This document shows positions 10,510 to 21,401 of a stretch of DNA of 64,000 bases, piece after piece (position 1 is the stretch's first letter; each line of letters starts with the position of its first letter). Source of the stretch: Macrothele yani (Eukaryota; Arthropoda; Arachnida; Araneae; Macrothelidae); NCBI GenBank assembly GCA_039090855.1, contig CM077027.1, positions 102,218,424 through 102,282,423 of the forward strand. Direction: 5' to 3'. The notes under the pieces are model-generated. The model was not told the origin of the DNA. It saw only the letters and a program-made list of their open reading frames with translations, and did no database searches. The translations under genes were made by a program, and so were the position numbers.

Positions 10510-12627
10510 GAAACTATATTGTTTGTGATAACATAATGATCAAATTTTTAAAGCATGAGACTGTTCAGGGTGATTCAAGAAACTTACAGTTGCTATGTTT
10601 AGAGAAAATATTACCTGGTAGGTAGGAAATTTGAAAGTTCTGACGAGACAAGGAATATTGTTTTTCCTTTTCATGCATCGAAGTTTAGACGCCACCGTGA
10701 GCAATTATAAGGGCTACACGCAGTTGACCGTCCCATTACCGCCGGCTACGTCCGTACTCAGGGGCTCAAGCACCCATTAAAAATGATAAAAATGAAAGCT
10801 TAGAAATAAAAATTAAAAAACAAACAAAGTTAACTCGCCATTTTGGGATTTTTTTTTGCGAAGATTAGCAAGAAATCTCCCGATATCAGACGTTTAGTGG
10901 AAACAGCCCATCCATTATGAGAAAATGATGCGAACCTGTCTTTCATAGATGCCAACTACATAGATGGAGCTCAGGCACCCATTAAGTCATTTATAATAAG
11001 AAAATCCCCGTTCATGCAAAAAAAAAAAAAAAAAAAAAACTGCAGGAAAGCATAACTGTAAAATTTTGCATAAGACAAATTAAGAGCGTATATAAATATA
11101 TCCTTTCCAATTTCAAAAACCTATCACCGATTAAATCATATGACTAATTGTCGTATGATCGACGTTCCTCTGTAGATATGTGTATGTGCGTGAGAGTATG
11201 TAAAGAGCTCCGGCACCCATTGGACTTCCCGTTCAGAACTCTAGCACCCATTGAACTTCATGTGCAAAGCTCGAGAACCAATTGAATTTCTGGAAAGCCG
11301 GTGCCTGTAGAACGTCCTTAATTTGGGCCATTATTTCAATAGGTTTTAATTTCAGAAAGTTCAGCTTTGTCTTCTGGTGTATCACATTCAATAAAAACAA
11401 TGACGAATTAAAAGCACGCCTTTTAAGCACCCCGCGCGAAATCAATGCCATGGGTAAGAACATCTCTGATGCTTACACCGTATAAGCGCAGGTATCTCCC
11501 TTGGGTTGCACCGCCGAACTTCAGCCTGAAGTACTACTGCCAACACGCTGCAGAATGCATAACTCTGGTGGCAGTAGTGCTAATAGCTGATACTGCCGCT
11601 CCTCGAATCGTCATTATTCTGATTTTACGGTAAGCAGTTTACAAAAGAGACGCAAACAGAAAATAAAAATCCGTTTATTGTACTTAATGATTTTTTAAAG
11701 AGACGAAAGCTTCATAACATAAAGCCACAGTCTGAAAATTAAAATATTCAGAATCGAATTTAAGAGCTCAGGCGCCAGGTGAAAATTTTCAAGCACCATG
11801 GCGACTGGGCGCCTTGAATTTGTCTACCCCTGGTCCCTCGTCTGGATTCCACTTTTTGACTTGCATAGCAGCCAGTTATATTCTGTGCAGCTAAGTGTCT
11901 TCTCTTCTCGAAAGCTTTCCCCGATAAATACATCAAAAAGCGCAGAGCAAAATATGTTTATGTCTGCATTCAAATGAAAAAGTCTTCCTGCGAAATATTG
12001 CGTCCAACACGAGAGAAAGCCTACAACGCAAAGCACCCAGTCTGGCTCTTCACAGGACATCATTTCTACAGCAAGAGGGGGCTCAGCAGTTTCCGAATTT
12101 ATGAGTTTTTTTGAAAATACTGAAGGCAGTGGAAAAGGAATTTTGGTGGAAGTCTATGACAAGTGGAGGTGAAGTGAAGAGCAAAGTTCCCAGTGACTAC
12201 AGAGATTCGAGAGGGGACGCGAAACACTGGGCAAATGGATTGCCTACCCCAAAACAAGTACTACATCCAAAAAAGCAGTAAAGCCGAATGACCCGGAAGC
12301 AGGGGAGTTCCAGTCTAAAATTCAGTGCGTCACCGCAGGCTTGCCGGCGAAGGGTAAAGTAAGAAAGACCACCCCGAGTCTCTTCACTCAGCATGGATTG
12401 CAACGTCATGTCGCCGAGCAAGGTATTTCTTCCTACTGAAAGAAACGCTCAGTTCACAAGACCTTATTTTTTTCTTTTTGACGGTTCATATAAGAACAAG
12501 CAGAAATAATATCTGGCAACGTTAGAGATGCAGCGGAAAAAAATATATTTGTCTACTGTACTGTAATGTTCTGAGCAGGTTGTACGGTGTTCATTCAGTT
12601 ACCAGTGCTTTTATTGCAGTTACTCAC
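10510..12627. other. Intron with decayed repeats
   Basis: Contains a SINE tail remnant in antisense (about 10690-10745) and a (A)n tract at 11019-11039. A motif like GAGCTCAGGCACCCATT recurs at about 10759, 10968, 11205, 11237 and 11264. At 10756 a hAT-like CAGGGGCTC faces CCCCTG at 11831, but I see no matching 8 bp target duplication. No coding exon was recognised between the two metalloproteinase exons. Confidence 0.45.
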
Positions 12628-12751
12628 CTGTTTCAGCTAGTCCTGCAAACCTCTGGAAATCTCTTATAGCACTCGCAACGGCTTCGGCACTGATGAGTGA
12701 TGCTGTATTCGGACTAGAGTCATTCATGTAGCCATATTTCTGAAGGTACAT
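12628..12751 (-). CDS. Matrix metalloproteinase exon: prodomain helices
   Basis: An internal exon of 124 bp, phase 0 at entry and phase 1 at exit. It encodes MYLQKYGYMNDSS, then AVASAIRDFQRFAGLAETG, the classic three-helix peptidoglycan-binding-like prodomain of matrix metalloproteinases. These are secreted or membrane-bound zinc proteases that cut extracellular matrix. The acceptor is TTTTTTTCTTCCTTAG, with a strong pyrimidine tract, and the donor is CAG|GTGAGT. The last Gly codon is completed by the exon at 9539-9646, 2.98 kb downstream. Conserved family residues (YGY, the FQRFAGL core) are intact with no stops, so this looks like a working gene. The preceding exon with the signal peptide should lie at higher coordinates. 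Confidence 0.93.
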
Positions 12752-13029
12752 CTAAGGAAGAAAAAATAATGCTCTGAGTTAGACTTTAAAAAAGAAGTAT
12801 TTCAGGTATATAGCTGACATCTTTACATTAAAGTTAATAAGCAACAAAATTTGAAATCCTTACATTAAAGATTACGCACAAGATGTATTACACATACACT
12901 GAGTAGCACTGAATTACGACCACCCCTATGCAAAGTAAGTTACGCTCGATACTTGGGAAACGAACAGGAGGGCGTGACCTGTAGGTCTCATTTGTTGACG
13001 GCGAAGTTCAGGACCTGATGTACAAGACC

Positions 13030-13190
13030 ATGGATTTATCGGAGTTTACGAAAGGCAAAATTGTGAATGCACAAAGGTTGGTGCGTCGGTGTCTGAAACA
13101 ACGACACTTGTTGGTTGTTCGGGAGCGTCCGTGGTTCAAGTATACCAGGAATGGTGACAAAATGGTGAAACAACCAGCCTGTGACCGAAC
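13030..13190 (+). pseudogene. Tc1-like transposase, N-terminal part of split fossil
   Basis: MDLSEFTKGKIVNAQRL, a Tc1 helix-turn-helix start, is readable from the ATG at 13030 and stops where the younger Tc1 inserts. The remainder of this transposase resumes after 14747. Confidence 0.7.
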
Positions 13191-14747
13191 CACACTGGTG
13201 TGCAAAAATTAAGGACGAAGAGGAGAAATTAGCATAACAGCGGAACGAGCAGGCAGAACGGACCGAATGACCGCTCAGGAGATACACTAGGTTCCGGTAC
13301 GGTAGGGCATGCGCGTATATGCAGCATGACGTACGGTGATGGGGAGTGTCGGAAGGGGATAAAGCACACGAGCGGTGTACGCTCAGCAATTCGGTGAAAG
13401 CTATTGCACGGTGTACATCGGTTTGAACGGCGTCGAGTTGCTGCCACCGTGTGACATGGCCAACAGGCAATCCAGTTGACGACATCTGGATGACTTTACC
13501 CGAGATCGCGTGATTGGAAAGTTGGAAGAAAGTCGAAGTGTGACTAGTGTGGCCGAGGAATTCGGGATCGCTCACATCATCGTTTCACGAGCTTGGAGAG
13601 TATTTCAAACGACAGGAACAGCTGTCCGAGAGTTTAGCCGTGGTCGTCCACGAGCAACCACGGCAGCGGACGACCGGTATACTGTCCTACGGCAAGAAGG
13701 GACAGACGGCAGACAGCGGGAGAAATCGCAAGGCACATGCAACAGACAACTGGACGTCCGTTATCGCGTTTTACCGTGGCCAGGAGGCTGCACAAAGGTG
13801 GTCTATTTGCACGACGACCAGTACGGTGTGTGCCATTAACGCCTGCTCATCGGAGACGGCGGTTTCTGTGGTGCCAGGAACACAAGAACTGGACACATCA
13901 GCAATGGGGTCGAGTTCTCTTTACGGATGAGAGTCGATTTAGTTTGACGAGCGATTCTGGACGTATACACACCTGGAGAGAGCAGGGAACACGCAATCAC
14001 ATTTCCAACATCATCGAAAGGGACCGGTTTGGAGGTGGCGGAGTTATCGTTTGTGGCGGTATCATGCTTGGTAGCCGTACTGACCTCCACATCTTCCAAA
14101 GAGGTTCAGTCACTGGTGTCCGCCATTGTACCGAGGTTCTCCTGCCTCACGTGCGTCTGTTTAGAGGTGCTGTGGGTCCTGAGTTCCTCTTCATGGACGA
14201 CAACGCTACACCTCATCGTACAGTGGCTGTTGCAGAGCTGTTGGAGAGTGAAGATATTCAACGCATGGGTTGGCCCGCAAGGTACCCGGACCTAAATCCA
14301 ATCGAACACGTGTGGGACCTTCTCGGGAGACACTTGGAAGCACGTCACCAGCCGCCAGAAACGATTCCGCAGCTGCGATTAGCACTACAAGAGGAATGGG
14401 CCGCGATGCCTCAACAGCTCCTTGACAACCTCGTCCTCAGCATGTACAGACGTTGTAAATCCTGCAATGCAGTCACGGGTGATCACATCCCCTACTAAAG
14501 ATTGGATTTTTCTTGGCAAGCGCCTGTCACATGGACGTTTCTGTCTTCTGTCAGTTGTGCTCGAAGTTACCTTTTCAACAAAGTGCCTTTGTATCTTTTG
14601 GTTTCCTTGTTTGGACGGTTTTGCTCACTTGTCCCATATTCTTACATTATGGGGATCTTATGGTATGATTTGAGTTGATGTGGAGCACTTCTGCACGACG
14701 TTACATTCGAAAAACCGTCTCGTCCTTAATTTTTGCACGCCAGTGTA
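13191..14747 (+). mobile_element. Young Tc1-like element (family F), copy 1
   Basis: Terminal repeats start CACTGGTGTGCAAAAATTAA (left) and CACTGGCGTGCAAAAATTAA (right, read inward). TA follows the right end; the left flank now reads CA. It is closely similar along its whole length to the copy at 22881-24433, and the fragment at 61905-62706 is a third member. Confidence 0.93.
13456..14498 (+). pseudogene. DD34E Tc1-like transposase, one stop and one frameshift
   Basis: The ATG at 13456 (MANRQSS) matches the start inferred from three copies. A TGA replaces Arg at codon 8. A one-base deletion near 13691, judged against the 23 kb copy, shifts the frame. The remainder reads openly to the stop at 14496-14498. 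Motifs: helix-turn-helix VTSVAEEFGIAH, linker GRPLSRFTVARRLHKGG, catalytic LFTDESRF, MDDNATPHR and PDLNPIEHVWD, with 34 residues between Asp and Glu. The whole DDE triad is intact, unlike the 23 kb copy. Ends GDHIPY. Confidence 0.92.
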
Positions 14748-15900
14748 TAATGGGCAGTGAAAGGCAGATTCCAGAGGTAGACGACAGGTGCATAGCCTTG
14801 CATAAGCCAATCGGCGCATCACAGTTTCGCAGTTGACGGCCCAATTCAATATGAGTCATCCATAAACAGTATCCCGCAGGTCTATGCATCGCATGCTAGC
14901 ACGGATCGGGTACAAGAGTAGAAGTTTACACACCACCCACTCCTAACAGTCCATCGACATAAATGACTTCCCTGGTGCCAAGAGTATGCAGATGGAACGA
15001 CAGAAGATTAGAAGCAGGTATGCTGGTCCGATGAATCACAATACGTACTCTATTCTGTCGATAGTAGGGTGCGTATTTGAAGTCAGCAGAATGAGACTAT
15101 GGATACTTCATGAATGGCATCCACAATCCACGCCAGTGGGGGCTGGTTGTATGATATGGGCCATGTCTAATTGCTGTGACTGGCACCTCTGGACCATATG
15201 GAACAGCGATAGGAAGCCAGTCAATACACTTAAAAATTTTGTAGTGGGTTGCACCAAAAAGTGGTGCTACACCAGATGAACTACTTTTGGGTCAAGAGGT
15301 AAACCACTGTGTGATACATGAAATACATGAAAACATAATGCAATTATGCACCATAGTGTGGTTTCCAACCTAAGTTGTGCGAAGTTGTCCGCATTGTACC
15401 ATGTTTATGTGTATTTCATGAATCCCACAATGGCTTATTTTTGTCCCAAAAGTGGCGCAGCTGGTGTAGCACCACTTTTTCGAGCAACTTACTACACATT
15501 TTTCAGTTGTTCACCAAGGAATGCTTGAGGACCACGTACACCCCTCAAAGTTGTACCTCCACCCAGAGTGGAATCATTTCTCACAGGACGATAATGCTTT
15601 ATGTCATCGGACCCGCCTCGTGCAGGAATGTGGTTCGACGAACAAAGTGCTGGTATGAGACATCTCGAATGACCCCCAAACTAGCCTGATCTCAATCCAA
15701 TTGAACACCTGTGGGACATTGCGGAACCCTAGGTGATGTGGTTGGACACACCACCCAGCTACATACAGGAACTTTGGACAACAATACAAACAGCTTGGTT
15801 GAAGATACTCACAGTTGTACAGACACCTTAAGAAGTCGATGCCACGCCAGGTAGTGGCTGCCCGCCAGCCGAAAGGAGGGCCCAAGAAGTATTAGACAGG
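14748..15900 (+). pseudogene. Tc1-like transposase, remainder of split fossil
   Basis: Resumes after the nested Tc1. CWSDESQY with YSVDSRVRI is at about 15020-15070. A QDDNALCHR block lies near 15590 after the MITE. PDLNPIEHLWDIA is near 15682-15725. GGPKKY-like C-terminal remains lead into the right terminal repeat. Stops and frameshifts are frequent. Confidence 0.72.
15227..15510. mobile_element. Palindromic MITE inside the Tc1 fossil
   Basis: The arms TTTTGTAGTGGGTTGCACC.. and (inward from the right) AATGTGTAGTAAGTTGCTCG.. share AAAAAGTGGTGCTACACCAG exactly. The same terminal sequence occurs in the better preserved element at 46485-46754. It has no coding capacity. Confidence 0.72.
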
Positions 15901-16180
15901 TGGCCATAATTCCAGCATGTAGGCAGCATGTAGGCAGTTACAAGTTTCTGTATGACACCATTCAAACTTATACGATATCAAAATTTCCGGGAAGGCTAGT
16001 CGATTCAAGAAGAGTTTGTGCAAGGACAGCTGTCATGAGGCTTAAATGGAGTGGAAGCTAGATTATGTTGCTGCCTGACTTAACGTGAGTATAAAGAGTG
16101 CGATTAACGCAGCTATTACCCCTCACAGTGGGTGCAATCCTTATCATTCGGAAGCTCTAGTCTAGACAACAGCAGCTTAA

Positions 16181-17393
16181 ATGGTACGGTCAGCTGCAGT
16201 TAGTACCTTGAAAAAGTGGTCCGAGGAGGAAAAAACCACTAACCGCGGCCAAGATGTGGGCCGACGACGGCGCATCGATACTAGACGTAGTGAAGGTGAA
16301 GGCTATACCGTATGGTTCGAGTCAACAGAAGGGATTCTGTGGCCAAACTCGCCGGTAGTTTGAATTCTGGTGGGGTGAGTAATGCGTCACAACAGACATT
16401 ATTTCCAACCCTGTTGAAAATGGAGCTGCGTAGCCGCAGGCCCGTCCGAGTGCCCATGCTAACCTCGGTTCATCGTCGAAAGCGTCTACAATGGGCATGT
16501 GATCATCAAAACTGGAACTTGGATGATTAAAAGAAGATCGTTTGGTCCGATGAATCCCGTTTCCTGTTACATCATGTGGACGGTCGCGTAGGCGTGCATC
16601 GTTTACCTGGGGATGTGTTTGCACCAGGATGCGCCGTGGGACGAAAACAAGCCGGTGGAGGAAGTGTGATAATTTGAGCATTATTCTTCTGGGAAACCCA
16701 GGGTCCAGTCATTCAGGTTCATGAAGCTATGACGTCTACCACCAACCTAAACATGATTGCAGACCACGGTATATCCTTTCATGTCAACAGTATTTCTCTC
16801 TAGAAGTGCCTTCTTTCAGCGGAATAACACCATGCCACACTGCTCCGACTGTTCGAGAATGGTTCGCTGAACATGAGGAAGACTTCCAGGTATTGCCCTT
16901 GCCTCCGAATTCCCCAGACATCAATCTAATCAAGCATTATTCGAGAATGGTTCGCGGAATATAAGGAAGACTTCCAGGTATTGCCCTGGACTCCAAATTC
17001 CCCAGACATCAATCCAATGGAGACATCTGTGGTTTGTGGAACATGAGGAAGACTTCCAGGTATTGCCTTGCCTTCAAATTCCCCAGACATCAATCTAATC
17101 AAGGATTATTCGAGAATGGTTTGTGGAACATGAGGAAGACTTCCAGGTATTGTCTTGCCTTCAAATTCCCCAGACATCAATCCAATCGAGACATCTGTGG
17201 TCTGTGTTGGAACAGCAAATCCGATCTACTGCGGCTGATCTACGGTACCAACACGTTACTAGCAGATTTAAAGGATCTGCTGGTAAGGTGTTGGCACCAG
17301 GCACCACAGGACAACTTTAGAATTCTTGTAGCGCTCAAGACTCGCTGGGAAAGAACTGTTTTGGCAGCACGTGGAGGACCAACATCCTATTAA
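16181..17393 (+). pseudogene. Tc1-like transposase with four-fold duplicated catalytic segment
   Basis: Readable parts: LKKWSEEEKTTNRG near 16210, RSRRPVRVPMLTSVHRRKRLQW at about 16432-16495, VWSDESRFLLHHVDGRV near 16540, and a RKQAGGGSVI block near 16650. The segment holding WFAEHEEDFQVLP and PNSPDIN occurs four times between 16850 and 17210, where a normal transposase has one. The C-terminus LAARGGPTSY ends at the stop 17391-17393, followed by the usual GGTGGTCATAATATTTTGGC. Frames are broken repeatedly. Confidence 0.8.
16850..17210 (+). repeat. Four degenerate tandem copies of about 85 bp
   Basis: The anchor ACTTCCAGGTATTG occurs at about 16882, 16970, 17052 and 17139, spaced 88, 82 and 87 bp. 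Copies 1 and 3 share ATCTAATCAAG endings and copies 2 and 4 share GAGACATCTGTGG endings. The pattern therefore suggests a pair that was itself duplicated. Confidence 0.85.
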
Positions 17394-17419
17394 GTAGGTG
17401 GTCATAATATTTTGGCTCT

Positions 17420-17857
17420 TCGTTGTTCTTCCAATAAGAACAGCTTGCTTGGCTATTCACGACTGCCAGGCAGCTGTTATTGACAATGAGAATATTTCTT
17501 GATTGCTCTTCTGAAATCAGGTTGTTTGGCGCCGCGCTACATAGGACTACAGTAGAAAACTTTTTTACAAAGGTTAAGAGTTGTGTCTGATCCGTAGACC
17601 GCATTCGGTTTATTCCAGATTCTTTAGAGCTAAAGGCATACTCTGATCTTTTCTAACGCATTCTCTTTTACTCGTAAACCGAGCTTTTGTTGAATACAAC
17701 ATCCTTTAAACTGAATCAGATTTTATTCACGGCGAATTTAGAAAGATATGACTGTATTTTTGTAATAAATCCTTTATTGGCTTTTCCAAAATGCGTAGTT
17801 AACCAATACGATTTTGTAAACCTTTTTTTATTTACATTGGGAAATTACGATATCTTA
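17420..17857. other. Non-coding stretch, nothing recognised
   Basis: AT-rich sequence between the Tc1 fossil and the next element, with no recognisable domain or repeat. Confidence 0.4.
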
Positions 17858-18464
17858 GAGGCCGTTCATAAAGTATGTCCGAGATCACAGGGGAAGGGAG
17901 GTTCCTGACAACCGGACCACATGGGACATGGGGGCGGGGGAGGTTAAATAATTCGGACGTCCAGCTGCAAAAATATAGTGCATGGTACGTCTTCGTTTTT
18001 TTTTTATTTTATTTCTTCTTTTAATAGTTTAAAAAAGGTATGAAATATTTCAGATTTCTGATGATATTTAGCTATATTAGAATATTAAGTTCTCGCATTT
18101 GTACTACCAAATCTATCGTGTTTTGTAGATGGTATGACCGGAAGTGTTGCAACCTTGAATGCGTACGTTTATTTGTAGATCTTTATTTCAGAATGCTAAA
18201 GTTCGGGTAGCATTTGGGAATAAATTAATGTCTAAATAATAAATATTTTCTGAAGAAAAAGTGTAAATATATGGAAAATTCCTTTAAATAATTACAGGTT
18301 TTCTTTCTGTTTCTCAACGACCTTCTAAAAGCAGTTGTCAAAAATAAAGGGGGTTGCGGGAATTAGGACGTACTTTTCAGGGGGATGTCAACAATCGGAC
18401 AAAATGTGATATGGGGGAATCTAAAAATAGTAAAAGATCACGGACGTACTTTATGGACGGCCTC
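17858..18464. mobile_element. Non-autonomous DNA element H, copy 1
   Basis: Inverted ends GAGGCCGTTCATAAAGTATG and (inward from the right) GAGGCCGTCCATAAAGTACG, with TTA immediately outside both. The interior is AT-rich and non-coding. A full reverse-oriented copy lies at 40585-41203. The superfamily is not assigned. Confidence 0.85.
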
Positions 18465-19389
18465 TTAGCCAACATTTTGACATAATGCATTGCTACGAAA
18501 ATTTCAGAAATACACACGCAAAATATGAATCTGTGATGGCTTCAAATAACTTCTAACTAATTGTAACACTGCATTTGCTGATATGTCCACGCCAAAAAAA
18601 CAAGGAAGTATTAAGCGACCTTTGTGATCCCGGACTACTAACTGCCGTTTATTGGAAGATATTATCTTTAACTATGCCGTCCTCCTGCCCTAAGGATACC
18701 TGGCGTCATCTGCAAATTAATGTTTATTTAGCAGATGGCACCTGCCTATAGAACGTGGAAACCTAATGTGAAAAATGTGAATTTAAACTTTAGGTTTCCA
18801 CGTCCTTCTGATCGAATGTTTAAATTATTCTGCACCCTGCACATAATAAATCTAAATTTATTCAAAACGAAACAAAATCAAATTTTAGCAACGTGGCTAC
18901 ACTGTTAAAAATAAGTGGTGTGAACTCACGGAAAATTTCTGAAAGTAACGTGCAACAAAGTTGCCGGTAGGTCTACGTCTTTTAACGAAATTTCCGTTTT
19001 AAATGTTTCCGGTTTTTTTTTCTAAGTTCAGTTTGACAGAATTTCAGTAGTCAGTAATTCCGTTTATTTCAGAAAACACCGCTTTGGGTTTTTTCGTATT
19101 TTTACTGAAATATCGCAAAATCTTCACTTCTGACTTTTTCTTTCCTCGTGAACTAAGCTAACGAGCTCTTCCTTATTTGTCCCTGGTGGGATTTGAACTA
19201 GCGATCTACTGAAAGGGAAACTCGTCTTACTGGTGAACCCGAAATTCTTGTTGCGACGTTTGTAATAATTTTATTTTTTCTGTAGCATGACTTATTGCAA
19301 ATTACGTAATTTTTTTCCCATCGTGATGCTTCGAAGTAACAGAATGCTTTGGAGCTCGAGATCCTTTTAAACTGACCATGACTTTCAAT
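18465..19389. other. Non-coding stretch with a hairpin and MITE-like end
   Basis: Holds a perfect 14 bp inverted repeat (ACGTGGAAACCTAA and its complement, about 18757-18803). CACTGTTAAAAAT..AGTGGTGTG near 18900 resembles the end of the MITE at 46485. A tRNA-like antisense stretch with TAGTTCAAATCCC is at about 19180-19250. Confidence 0.4.
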
Positions 19390-21401
19390 CAGGGGCGGAT
19401 TGGCCTTCCGTATATTTTGTCTCTTTCTTTCTTACTTTCTTAAAAAATTCAGTTAAGTTGTTTTAAACACACAACTGAATCACAACACTTTTTTATAAAC
19501 GAAATACACAATGTAATTATAATCAGGGGGGGGGGGGGGACTTCTATTTTGAATTAGGGAAAAAAATTCCCTCACCTGGCAACTGCTAGAATCCCAACTA
19601 CAATAGATGGGCCATGTGTGTTTGCGAACTTCTGGGTTCTGAGGAACGAGAATTATGTACCATATGTTGGGGGAGGGCGGGGATGTGTAAAATATGTTCT
19701 ATATATTCCCCAAGGAAGGGGGAGGGGTAGTTGGTTTTACTCTCGTTGGTCGTAGGAGGCATTAGGGCTGTGCTCATAAGAACTGAGTTGGAGCTCAATT
19801 TTAAGAGCCCGGGCCCGTAGTATGTCAGCCCTAGCTCAAATTTTATATTGCAAAATAGATCCCGGGTCCAAACGAGCCCGAAAACTACGATTAATCTGTT
19901 TAGGCATTAAAAAAATCCTCTTCCAAACTTCCACTCCTTCTTCACCATGCAGTTAACCGATGTCTTTCACAACTGCGGAGTGGAGAAGGGATGTCTATCT
20001 ATTTCTATAGTTTCTTTGACCATTCATTTCATCCTGAAATGTTTCAAGAGGCCCGACATCAGGAAAAATCGGGAGGCACAACAATCTATGTATTTTAACA
20101 GCATTGGGGTGGAGGCTGAACAGGGCTGAATTTTTTCACTACTTTAGTTAATGTAGTGAAAATACTCACCCATGTTTGATAAAGTTGCAAAACAAAGCTA
20201 GATAATGGTCATATGGAATGTACTATCCACTTTATGACAACACAGAATTCAGAGTGAAAGCTAATAATATCAAGAACTTATTTAAAATAACTGTAAGATT
20301 ATTTGCGGTGGTGTTCATATACGATCTGTTTCCCCCGAAATGTTCTACCTACGCAACCTACGCTCCTTGTGATAACTGACAAATACTGCAGATGAAGGCA
20401 TTTAGGGAGATATCATTTCAACATGAAGTTGCAAAATGCTTTATTAACGTTATTTAGTAAGGTGTCTTTACAATACATAACCGCAACATAAAAGCACGTT
20501 TTGTAATTGAAACATATCCGAATATATGATCACTAAATGAAGAATCTGTTCGCCACGATATATTTAAAAATCTTGAAATTTCTAATTGTGATTGTCCACA
20601 ATAAAAAAATTACAAAAATAGCAGTACAAATAGAAAATTTTACGGTGTAAAAGTTCAGCATTTTTTTTTCATTTATTTAAATTTAAAAAATCATGTATTA
20701 TGCGAAAGGATTTTTGGTACAACTTCAACATAATTTTGGTAGTAGCAGTTCTCTCTCTCTCTCTCAAATATATGCTCGAATTTCAGCCCACTTCGTTGAA
20801 AATTTAAGAACTGGAAGCTCAAAGGTATGAAAATCAAGATTATTTTACGATCTGTCAAACATGAAAAGGCTATATAAGCATTTTTTTTTTTAATTTTAAT
20901 GTTCTTACTTCAGCGTTCTTAAGAGAAAATTTTAAACAAATATAAATATTGAGTGTGTTCAAAATTAGAAGCTTCCCCTGCGCAATTTCATACATAACTA
21001 ACTAAACTAGTGATTAAAACCTGGTCATTCGCTTTTTCCACGTCGATTAAGGGAGTTTGCCACGATATTTAAATATCTTGAAATTTCTAACTGTGATTGT
21101 CCACAACAGAAAAATTGCAGTACAATTTTTCTGCAGTAAAATCTTGGCATGGGCCGATGAAGAATGTTCCGCAACATCCACTTCAATTTAAGGATGACGG
21201 CTGTACTTTTTTTAACCCTCCCCATCCCGCCACCAAAGTACTATGCTTGCCACTGTTTCCAGAGCAACTGCACCTTTTGTTTTGTTTCTTAAATAAAAAA
21301 AAGTGATTTTCAATTGTGATACAATACCGCAGAACTACAACTGAACGGGTCCATTTGAAAAAATTTTCCTCGGCCCTTTTGCGACAGCCAATCCGCCCCT
21401 G
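19390..21401. mobile_element. Non-coding hAT element with perfect 8 bp target duplication
   Basis: Begins CAGGGGCGGATTGGC and ends GCCAATCCGCCCCTG, a 15 bp perfect inverted repeat. The flanks are CTTTCAAT at 19382-19389 and CTTTCAAT at 21402-21409. The 8 bp duplication and CAGGGG-type ends are hAT hallmarks. The 2 kb interior has no transposase. It contains a direct repeat of about 90 bp (from about 20553 and again from about 21060, both with TGATTGTCCACAA), a poly-G run near 19527 and a (CT)n run near 20752. Confidence 0.93.

Larger units (their letters stand above)
12895..15919 (+). mobile_element. Old Tc1-like element with two nested insertions
   Basis: The left end near 12895 (ACACTGAGTAGCACTGAATT, then ACGACCACCCC) mirrors the right end near 15919 (GGTGGCCATAATTCCAGCA). 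The interior is split by a younger Tc1 at 13191-14747 and by a palindromic MITE at 15227-15510. Without these it would be about 1.2 kb, normal for the family. Confidence 0.75.

Noticed and set aside
10756..11831. hAT element between CAGGGGCTC and CCCCTG
   Set aside because: The flanking eight bases do not match and the termini share little beyond CAGGGG.
11824..12063. 79-residue minus-strand frame as another metalloproteinase exon
   Set aside because: It lacks metalloproteinase motifs, and the frame and phase of the two real exons join directly without it.
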